64,000 bases of DNA, from NCBI RefSeq assembly GCF_000765145.1, contig NZ_JMGA01000010.1, forward strand, positions 1-64,000, read 5' to 3'. Below, in pieces: positions 52,253-59,284 of the stretch; the stretch's first letter is position 1, and each line of letters opens with the position of its first letter. A program made the position numbers and the translations under genes. This DNA comes from Desulfosporosinus sp. HMP52. GTDB lineage: Bacteria > Bacillota > Desulfitobacteriia > Desulfitobacteriales > Desulfitobacteriaceae. The notes beneath the pieces are model-generated. The model did no database searches. It was not told where the DNA came from and saw only the letters and a program-made list of their open reading frames with translations.

Positions 52253-52354
52253 TTAAATTATACCTGAAAGTTTCAATACTCCCCCAAGAACCAAAACAGT
52301 TCCCATGACTGCCAACATGATAACAATTCTGAGCGTTTGTCTATCATCACTCAA
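52253..52354 (-). CDS. Small single-pass membrane protein, 33 residues, head of the tad cluster
   Basis: Reads MSDDRQTLRIVIMLAVMGTV then LVLGGVLKLSGII: a short acidic/basic head and one membrane helix. TTG start about 10 bases after GAGAGGTG. It ends 20 bases before the CpaE-like gene on the same strand, so cotranscription is likely. Too short for standard gene callers. Function unknown. Confidence 0.6.
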   Translation of the reverse strand: MSDDRQTLRIVIMLAVMGTVLVLGGVLKLSGII

Positions 52355-52457
52355 TTCTAAAAACACCTCTCAATATTTTTCGTCTTAGTATAAGACTTAT
52401 TACCGATATCATTTTTAAGTATTCCAATACCTCTAATCCATTAAATTTTTTCATTTA

Positions 52458-52625
52458 TTAGTTAACTGGATAACTCGGTTTATCCGCAAATGTAATAGAT
52501 TCTAATGAAATACCAGCCTTAATAAGGTCATTTTCAAAATCATTACCCGTCATTATTACTGGTAATTCTTTTAGATCTTGCCATTTTCTCAACCCCTTTA
52601 TAACACCTCTACGGATAACTATAAT
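52458..52625 (-). pseudogene. C-terminal remnant of a TPR lipoprotein paralog
   Basis: The minus strand reads IIVIRRGVIKGLRKWQDLKE, LPVIMTGNDFENDLIKAGIS, LESITFADKPSYPVN and stop. This parallels the end of the intact TPR lipoprotein (IIQCLKDD..., GVIIGQGGPFEEILAKSGYS, LDKFTFIDIGNN) encoded just upstream. No start, and a stop lies in frame before it. Confidence 0.65.
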
Positions 52626-52809
52626 TTAAATTCGAGCACGAGTTATGGTGAACCTCTTATGTATAATCAAGCAACAGTACCACTAATAATTATATCTTCC
52701 GAAATCTAAATTATTTGTCAGAATGTGGTGTTTAATACTTAATTTTCAGATAATTTTCTCCCTTGATCAGACATTTATTCCTTTGTTTTAAGTCTCTGAT
52801 TTAACTAAT

Positions 52810-52829
52810 TTCGAGGATTACTCCTCGAA
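52810..52829 (-). terminator. Terminator after the TPR lipoprotein gene
   Basis: TTCGAGG-ATTACT-CCTCGAA hairpin 4 bases past the gene end; similar to hairpins at 54679 and 57234. Confidence 0.55.
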
Positions 52830-52832
52830 CCC

Positions 52833-54452
52833 CTAATTGTTACCAATATCAATAAAAGTAAATTTATCTAATGAATAACCCGATTTCGCTAGGATTTCTT
52901 CAAATGGGCCACCCTGTCCAATAATTACACCCAGTGAATCCTCTGAATCCTCACTATCATCTTTCAAACACTGAATTATGGCTTGCTGATATCTATCACC
53001 ATTGCCTTGCTTAGAATATGGATACATCTCGAGTTCTGAGGATACAACAACAGGATTATGAATACGCATTATATAATTCTTTTTCTCAATATTGTTAAAG
53101 GTGTGAGTCACAAGGCCGTTCGCTGTTGGGATAACCCATGTCACCGCTTCATCCTTTGTCATTACATTAAAGTAGGCAACATTATTTTGGATATCAAGAT
53201 AGACAGAATTCATCCAGTAGGCGCACCAGTCATCAGGTTCTTCACCATCAAGCAGTATGTCTGATACAATATCCTTACTTATATCTTCTTGTTCTATTTC
53301 ATTTAAGAAAATCTTAATTCCAGATTTAAATAACTCTGATTTTGCTTCCTTTAACCCATATGGATTGCTAAGTAAAAATCTCATTAGCCATATTTTTGCC
53401 AGCGAATCGTCCTCTTCAAGGTAGCTTTTGTATAGTATCAGATAATTGTCCAGCTTTTCGCTGTTAATACTTACTCCTCGCTCAGCAAATAAACGAGCTT
53501 TTTGTTTATCCCCATTTGCCAGATAATAATTTCCCAAACTAGCTAATATGCCAGCGTCTGATAGTTCGTCAACTTTAATATTGGTTAAAATCTCAGTTCC
53601 TTTATCAATGTTGCCTTGATCAAACCAGGCCGATGCTATAGTTGTTTTTACTAGGACCATGTTCTTAGTTTGATCCGCTAGCTGTTCGTAAAACTTGAAT
53701 AGATCATCATATTTTTTCTGTTTACTTAAGGCTATAAATTTTAGAACCTGACTTTGAATATCAAGGTTTTGTTCTAAGAGCTTGTTGCTTAAAACAATAA
53801 GTTCTTCTGACCTATTTATGTAAATCTTTAGGGCCAGATTATATGCACCGGATTGGTCAGGCTGAAGTGAAAGCGATTGAGAGATACATGCTAATGCCTT
53901 ATCCTTGTCATCATTCAGAAAATAAGTCTCTGCTAATAAGTTCAATAATTCGTAGTTTTCTTGTACACCTATAGACTCAAGAAATTCGATTGCTTTCTCA
54001 GTTTTTTCATGTCTAATCAAAGATGATACGTAGTATTTTGAGTACTTTTTATCTGCTGCAGCTAGATCCTTGTAATAATTCTCAGCATCTTCTTTTTTAC
54101 CATTATCCTCTAACAAACCAGCTTTAGTTAATTGGAGTAATCGATCATTTTCTGTTTGTTTCAGGCCAACAACTAAAATTTCTTCAGCTTCATCAGGCTT
54201 ACCATTTAAACAATATGCAATACTCATACCTTTATAAGCCTGAACATTCTTGGGATCAATTTTAATAACTTCTTGATATGTTAATATAGCCTCTTCGTAA
54301 TTGCTTTCACTAAGGTATTTAATTGCCAACTCCAGTTTATCATCGACCTTAGCAGTAACAGGCGTACTGGAACATCCTATCATCGAGCCTGATAATATTG
54401 TAAATACAAGTAGTATCGAGAATAATCTTCTTACTCCGGTAGTCTTTAGCAT
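52833..54452 (-). CDS. TPR lipoprotein
   Basis: A 539-residue lipoprotein: signal with lipobox SGSMIGC, then many TPRs (about 35-400), beginning KLELAIKYLSESNYEEAILT-YQEVIKIDPKNVQAYKGMS. The C-terminal domain includes VYLDIQNNVAYFNVMTKDEA and AIIQCLKDDSEDSEDSLGVI. ATG 54452 with GGGGGAAA upstream is preferred because it gives a standard signal; ATG 54485 is possible. A broken paralog lies downstream. Likely partner of the Tad/kinase surface system by neighbourhood. Confidence 0.8.
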   Translation of the reverse strand: MLKTTGVRRLFSILLVFTILSGSMIGCSSTPVTAKVDDKLELAIKYLSESNYEEAILTYQEVIKIDPKNVQAYKGMSIAYCLNGKPDEAEEILVVGLKQTENDRLLQLTKAGLLEDNGKKEDAENYYKDLAAADKKYSKYYVSSLIRHEKTEKAIEFLESIGVQENYELLNLLAETYFLNDDKDKALACISQSLSLQPDQSGAYNLALKIYINRSEELIVLSNKLLEQNLDIQSQVLKFIALSKQKKYDDLFKFYEQLADQTKNMVLVKTTIASAWFDQGNIDKGTEILTNIKVDELSDAGILASLGNYYLANGDKQKARLFAERGVSINSEKLDNYLILYKSYLEEDDSLAKIWLMRFLLSNPYGLKEAKSELFKSGIKIFLNEIEQEDISKDIVSDILLDGEEPDDWCAYWMNSVYLDIQNNVAYFNVMTKDEAVTWVIPTANGLVTHTFNNIEKKNYIMRIHNPVVVSSELEMYPYSKQGNGDRYQQAIIQCLKDDSEDSEDSLGVIIGQGGPFEEILAKSGYSLDKFTFIDIGNN

Positions 54453-54678
54453 ATTAATATTTCCCCCTATAAATCTCCTTATCATAATTTCACCTTTTCC
54501 CCACCTTACTTCATCATATTTATGGGATACAATATCATCGCCTGAATTGCTCCTTAATTCCACCAAATCAATCTATTCTATGTAATTAATGAAATTCCTT
54601 TATTCTACATTTATATTGTTTTCTTACAGGTTAGCACTTTATTGCCAAAGTTGTAAGAAATCCGACCTCTACTAAATA

Positions 54679-54704
54679 GGGCTCGAGGATTACTCCCTGA
54701 GCCC
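54679..54704 (-). terminator. Terminator after the TPR/chitobiase-C protein gene
   Basis: GGGCTCGAGG-ATTACT-CCCTGAGCCC, 17 bases past the stop; related in sequence to hairpins at 52810 and 57234. Confidence 0.6.
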
Positions 54705-54720
54705 ATGGCAGACCGTTCAA

Positions 54721-56334
54721 TTATTGGGCTGTAAAATCCATACAATATCCTACTCCACTCAAATAAACCTTCCCTGTCATTTTCCCGTTGATATAAGTAC
54801 CAACAAACCTATCCGCACTATCACTTCCACCTTCGGGATAAAGTTTAAAAGTATTATCCGCCCCGTTGTACTCAGCATACCAGGTTCCACGAGTAAGCAC
54901 GGACGATTTATCCTTATCCCATGTTTCCGTTGCATAAGTCGTTACAGAATTATCCCTTCTTGTAAGCTGTATTTTTATAGTCCCCGTATCCCCCTTGTAA
55001 ATCTTCTTATCAGCCCTATACAAATGTGCTGTTCCGGTGGTAACTACGGTAAATCTTCCGGTAAAGGTTCTGCTCTTCGCATCTCCCATCAAAGTTTTAA
55101 ATCCATAGGTGAAATTTGTGCCATCCGGATTTACTACAACCCTGACTCTGGAATTTTCAAATGCTTTTATTGCAGCCTGCAAATTACTTGCAGCACTATC
55201 AGCAGTAGATTGTCTTGTTAAAATATCAGTAGCTACTTTAGTGGCCGCCTCAATTTGGTTATTTAAGATCTTTTTCGAGCCGGGTTTAATTTGACCATCC
55301 TGGGATCCTTCCACACTGGATGCCATTACTTTTTTAGCTTTTTCTATGACGTTGTTCAAGGCAGTTTTGTCACAAGGTTCTATGATTTTGAGCTTAAAGT
55401 TGTCTAAGGCACCTTTTAGATAGTTGTTAATTTCTTGAGTTTGCCCGACAGTTAGGATCGGATTGTCAAACAGCTCCTTACCCTTAGTTATAGCGTTCAT
55501 AAATTCTTCCTTTGCGCCAGGTACGGAGTTTCCAATGTCATTTCCTTCAGTTGTATTATCATAAACCTTTTGGGCTTCATCAAAGATTGCTTCAACCAGT
55601 TGTTTCAGTTGGGGATCAATGGAATATTGGGCCGTAAAAACCTCTGTCAGTTCATCACTAGGGTTATACCCGATAACTTTAATGGTCACCGAACCTTCGT
55701 TAATTGGAATCGGAGCCTGGTATTGGGCAGAAGATTTGTCCGGCTCGTTTCCATCAGCTGTGTAGTAATATACATGTCCTAGTCTTGTCTTATCTGAATT
55801 TAAGGTTACTACTATTGGCTGAACATAGGCCCCCGGAGCAGGTTGTAATTGAGGAATAACCGGCTTCTCTATGGAAGAATCAAGCAAAGCTCTCATGGGA
55901 TCTGATAATTCCATTCCATCTGTTAACTTCAAGTATATTTGAAGCATCTCGTAGGCAGTCTGCGGGGCAAGATCCTTGAGAATATCGATCATTTCCAGGA
56001 GTAAAGCTTCATTCTTAGGATCTATCGTTTGAGCTTCACGCAGAAGTTTTTCAGCATTCGGGAGATCACTGATACCAATATAACCTTTAGCAGCTCCTAC
56101 CCTGGCGCCTGTACTCTTCGCCTCTATCTTAATTGCTTTAGTGAACTCTAAAATGGCTTCTTGATACTTTCCTTCTTGCAAATATTTATTACCTAAATCC
56201 ATAAATTTCTGATAGAATTCCGGCTTAGCAATGTTTCCGTAAATACTCGCACTGGATACAGCCATTAGTATGGCTGTCATTAACACTATAATAAGTACCT
56301 TGGGAAGTCTTTTATTAAGATTAACACTCAACAT
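54721..56334 (-). CDS. Secreted TPR protein with chitobiase-C-like domain and FIVAR-like helices
   Basis: A 537-residue protein. N-terminal signal or anchor helix (VLIIVLMTAILMAVSSASIYG), then about three TPRs (FMDLGNKYLQEGKYQEAILE...). A CHB_HEX_C-like beta domain follows at about 155-245 (PQLQPAPGAYVQPIVVTLNS, VYYYTADGNEPDKSSAQY). Two helical bundles resemble FIVAR modules (about 250-410). The unknown C-terminal beta domain (about 415-537) starts VVVNPDGTNFTYGFKTLMGD. TPR text matches the array members at 33-39 kb. Surface or matrix role likely. Confidence 0.82.
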   Translation of the reverse strand: MLSVNLNKRLPKVLIIVLMTAILMAVSSASIYGNIAKPEFYQKFMDLGNKYLQEGKYQEAILEFTKAIKIEAKSTGARVGAAKGYIGISDLPNAEKLLREAQTIDPKNEALLLEMIDILKDLAPQTAYEMLQIYLKLTDGMELSDPMRALLDSSIEKPVIPQLQPAPGAYVQPIVVTLNSDKTRLGHVYYYTADGNEPDKSSAQYQAPIPINEGSVTIKVIGYNPSDELTEVFTAQYSIDPQLKQLVEAIFDEAQKVYDNTTEGNDIGNSVPGAKEEFMNAITKGKELFDNPILTVGQTQEINNYLKGALDNFKLKIIEPCDKTALNNVIEKAKKVMASSVEGSQDGQIKPGSKKILNNQIEAATKVATDILTRQSTADSAASNLQAAIKAFENSRVRVVVNPDGTNFTYGFKTLMGDAKSRTFTGRFTVVTTGTAHLYRADKKIYKGDTGTIKIQLTRRDNSVTTYATETWDKDKSSVLTRGTWYAEYNGADNTFKLYPEGGSDSADRFVGTYINGKMTGKVYLSGVGYCMDFTAQ

Positions 56335-56336
56335 TT

Positions 56337-56606
56337 TTAATCCACCTCCTTGTTGAGGATAGGATTTTCTGTCGGTTCTACATTGGGCGATGCACTATCC
56401 GGAGCATCCTGTTCTTTTAAAAGGTATAGAAGTATTAAGGTATCAATCACAATTATTACCATGCCAAGACCTAGGAAATAGGGTATAGGGTTAAGTACTA
56501 CGGATTCAACTTTAATCATCTTAATGATGCTTACTGCATATATCCCCAAGGCAATTAGTTGAACCACTGCGGAAATAATATTCCGCTGCAAACCTTTTTT
56601 AAACAT
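56337..56606 (-). CDS. Small two-helix membrane protein
   Basis: An 89-residue protein with helices IISAVVQLIALGIYAVSIIK and YFLGLGMVIIVIDTLILLYL and an acidic Pro/Glu tail. ATG 56606 with AAAGGAG 10 bases upstream; GTG 56615 overlaps the site. It ends 2 bases before the TPR/chitobiase-C gene, so cotranscribed. No family recognised. Confidence 0.7.
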   Translation of the reverse strand: MFKKGLQRNIISAVVQLIALGIYAVSIIKMIKVESVVLNPIPYFLGLGMVIIVIDTLILLYLLKEQDAPDSASPNVEPTENPILNKEVD

Positions 56607-56646
56607 GCTAAACACACTCCTTTAAGGGCGTAGCTAAACAAAGCAC

Positions 56647-56805
56647 AAGTTCCTTATCTCAAGCTTTCTTGATAAGGAACTTCTTAGGATGACGACGGGA
56701 TATATAAGTTTTTTCAGCTCAAGAAAGTGTGGTGATTTAAAATCGTCGTAACGAGATTGAAGTAAAAAACGGCTTTAATCCAGCTTTGCTTGCTGAAATC
56801 GCCGT
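56647..56805 (-). terminator. Two hairpins between the two-helix genes
   Basis: AAGTTCCTTATC/GATAAGGAACTT (56647-56682) is a 12-bp perfect stem. A weaker AACGGC/GCCGTT hairpin sits near 56768-56805. They separate two minus-strand genes; terminator or attenuator. Confidence 0.55.
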
Positions 56806-56826
56806 TAAGACTTATAAACGTAATTA

Positions 56827-57096
56827 TCAGACATTGCCCTGTAATAGCTTTTTATTATATCTATTAGCTGCTACTGCGCCCCAAATCATACATATTGGAT
56901 GAGTAACTAAAAGGCCAAATCCGACGGTGAGAAACCCTACGATAGCTTCGATTACCAACATAATGATTGCACCAATAATCGTTGAATAAAACATACCGAG
57001 TGAACCAAATAAAAACGTAAGGATTAACGATACACCTACGTTTTTGGTTGAAACAGTGACTACGGTTTGAACATTACCAGCTTGTTGATCAGACAT
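56827..57096 (-). CDS. Small membrane protein with two helices
   Basis: An 89-residue protein: polar head (MSDQQAGNVQTVVTVSTKN), then GVSLILTFLFGSLGMFYSTI-IGAIIMLVIEAIVGFLTVGF and a basic end (ANRYNKKLLQGNV). The layout LTFLFGxLGxFYxxxxGA is reminiscent of TM2-type proteins, family uncertain. AAGGGGGAA precedes the ATG. Confidence 0.7.
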   Translation of the reverse strand: MSDQQAGNVQTVVTVSTKNVGVSLILTFLFGSLGMFYSTIIGAIIMLVIEAIVGFLTVGFGLLVTHPICMIWGAVAANRYNKKLLQGNV

Positions 57097-57233
57097 GCAA
57101 TTCCCCCTTACTCCTTAATATCCTAGCTAAATATATACTTCAAAAGAATTAATTATGTCAGTGTTAAGTACTAATACCCACATTTTTTAGAATTGTCTAA
57201 CTATCCGATTATATATAAGAGTAGATAAAACAA

Positions 57234-57262
57234 GAAGGCTCGAAGATAATCCTCGAGCCTTC
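57234..57262 (-). terminator. Terminator after the upstream CWB2 gene
   Basis: GAAGGCTCGA and TCGAGCCTTC around AGATAATCC, with TTGTTTT following on the minus strand. The region to the gene end at 57393 shows nothing else. Confidence 0.7.
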
Positions 57263-57392
57263 AGGTCTTATTACAATATCTCTAATTCATTTTATATCAA
57301 CACATCCTTTATAAGATAAGCCTATTTCATTAACTTTTCTCATACCTGCTTTATAACTGTCGTCGGCCTAATAGTCCGACCAGTTTATACAT

Positions 57393-58913
57393 TTACATAA
57401 TACCTAGTCCAATTGAGTATTCCATCACCTTTCCGTTGTTTACCATATAACTAAGTCCATAGCTACCAAACCCAGGACCATCAATACCATAGTATACACT
57501 TGTTAAGTTTCCAGACTGATCACAGCTTGCCGAACCCCAATAATGTCCATCAATGTATTTATAGTCTTTACCGTAGAGTGGTTTGTACATATAACCGTTG
57601 TTATATTCAACTGGGTAATCATCATTCCTAAACCTATTTAAGACTAATGATATATCATCTCCTACAAAGGTATTGCGTGGTCCACAAATTCCTGGAGCCC
57701 TAACTGTTATCCAGAACACATAAGTCTTATCGTCTTGAGGATGCTCCAGGCTAACTTCACCCCAAGAATATTTGAGTGTCATTATATTCTCATGACAGGC
57801 CTCATCATAAAATTCGGACTTGGTTAGAGGACTTCCCATTATTTCGATTACCTTTTTCTCGCTCATGCCTAGACTAATTTCAGCTACATTCAAATCCTTT
57901 TCTTTAAAGGGTTCTACAGAAAATCTATTAATTATACTCGAAACAACATAATCATCAATTACACTCGTCCCACCTAAGACCATCATTTTTTGAATTGAGT
58001 TGTACTCCGAAATTAGATAGTTCTTCGTAGAGTGGTTAATATCTCGGTCAATCAAAATAGTTGGAGAGTTCGAATTCGCAGCTAATACTGATCCGCTTAA
58101 AGCATCAGGGAAATTGTTTCCTGTAGCTAAAAAGACTGTGTTCAGATTAAGGTCTCCTCTAAATTCTTTCAAAATGGCAATGTTCGTATCATATTGAGTA
58201 TTACCGGCAAGGCGTTTAGAATGAGGCAAAGCATGTATAATGTTCTCACTAACTACAGCGGTACCACCTATGACATAAGCTTTGCTAATACTCTTAGCTG
58301 TAAGATACTCAGTAACAGTATCCTGCAGATTATCACGCTTGGTTAACAAGATAGGCATTCCTTTAATCGCTGCAACAGGGGCAATAGAAAGTGCATCAGC
58401 GAAGTTAGATCCAGTTGCAATAACAACTCCCTCTTCCACGCCTACTTCCTGAGCAACCTTAAGAGAAGTTTCATATCGGTCTATTCCACAAATTCTATTA
58501 ACAACTATTCCTCGCTTAACCAACTGATCTTCCACATTTTGCGAGATCACACTAGTACCACCAATTATAAATATATTCTTAACCTTTAGTCTTGCAATCT
58601 CTTCATAAATTTTTTCTCTTAAGGAATTCTTTTCAATTAGAATGATTGGTGCATTATACTTTTTGGCTAAGGGTGCAGCACTTAAGGCATCAGGAAAATC
58701 TTCACCTGTGGCAATAACCGCGTACTTTGAGCTGCCTGGCCAACCATATTTGCAAATCTCTAAAGAAGTCGCATACTTATCAGCACCCGCTAGGCGCTGT
58801 ACCTGAAGATTATAGGCACTTTGGGCTACTGTAGGCGGGACAAAACTAGAACTAATCAATGAGATACAAAACGAAAATATCATTGCCAGTTTAAGTAGTT
58901 TTATTTTTTTCAT
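57393..58913 (-). CDS. Cell-wall-binding CWB2 protein with BamE-like C-terminus
   Basis: A 506-residue exported protein with signal peptide (KLAMIFSFCISLISSSFVPP). Three CWB2 repeats cover about 40-340 (RLAGADKYATSLEICKYGWP, FPDALSAAPLA, IIGGTSVIS). A C-terminal domain includes VAEISLGMSEKKVIEIMGSP and FGSYGLSYMVNNGKVMEYSI. The segment GMSEKKVIEIMGSP resembles BamE/SmpA folds and the end of TPR array member 1. ATG 58913 with GGGAGGG upstream; the longer frame to 58955 is rejected. Wall-bound partner of the neighbouring TPR/Tad system by location. Confidence 0.88.
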   Translation of the reverse strand: MKKIKLLKLAMIFSFCISLISSSFVPPTVAQSAYNLQVQRLAGADKYATSLEICKYGWPGSSKYAVIATGEDFPDALSAAPLAKKYNAPIILIEKNSLREKIYEEIARLKVKNIFIIGGTSVISQNVEDQLVKRGIVVNRICGIDRYETSLKVAQEVGVEEGVVIATGSNFADALSIAPVAAIKGMPILLTKRDNLQDTVTEYLTAKSISKAYVIGGTAVVSENIIHALPHSKRLAGNTQYDTNIAILKEFRGDLNLNTVFLATGNNFPDALSGSVLAANSNSPTILIDRDINHSTKNYLISEYNSIQKMMVLGGTSVIDDYVVSSIINRFSVEPFKEKDLNVAEISLGMSEKKVIEIMGSPLTKSEFYDEACHENIMTLKYSWGEVSLEHPQDDKTYVFWITVRAPGICGPRNTFVGDDISLVLNRFRNDDYPVEYNNGYMYKPLYGKDYKYIDGHYWGSASCDQSGNLTSVYYGIDGPGFGSYGLSYMVNNGKVMEYSIGLGIM

Positions 58914-58955
58914 TTTTCCCTCCCGTATAACAAGTAATTTTAACCCTTTCCTCAA

Positions 58956-59140
58956 ATAAAACTTTTTTTTACACTTGAGACTAATTCCAGTTATATATAT
59001 TCTAGCTATATACTTTTATTACAACTAGTTCCATTAAATAAGATAAAGGCATCGGGATTAACCGTGCCTTTGACCTGCTTTGTCTCATCACATCCTTTAT
59101 TCACATTAATCTCTTAGTCAATAGAATCTCTAAATAAAAT
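58956..59140. other. Intergenic region upstream of the CWB2 gene
   Basis: Contains a GGCATCGGGATTAACCGTGCC-like weak hairpin (59046-59070), similar to the hairpin after cheV. AT-rich promoter-like sequence otherwise. Confidence 0.4.
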
Positions 59141-59202
59141 AAAATCTCCCTCTTCTTGTATATAGACAAACGTTGTTTGCTATATACAAGAAGGGAGATT
59201 TT
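59141..59202 (-). terminator. Long hairpin terminator downstream of the HD-domain gene
   Basis: AAAATCTCCCTTCTTGTATATAG and its complement form a stem of over 20 bp around about 14 bases. The minus strand continues ATTTTATTTTATTT. It lies 80 bases past the 950-residue gene. Confidence 0.75.
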
Positions 59203-59284
59203 CAACGTGGAAGATGATGCCCACAATAAGGAATTATTGAAAACCCTTCTCAGAATGATCGAGCGCACGCCTCATAGCTTAGTT

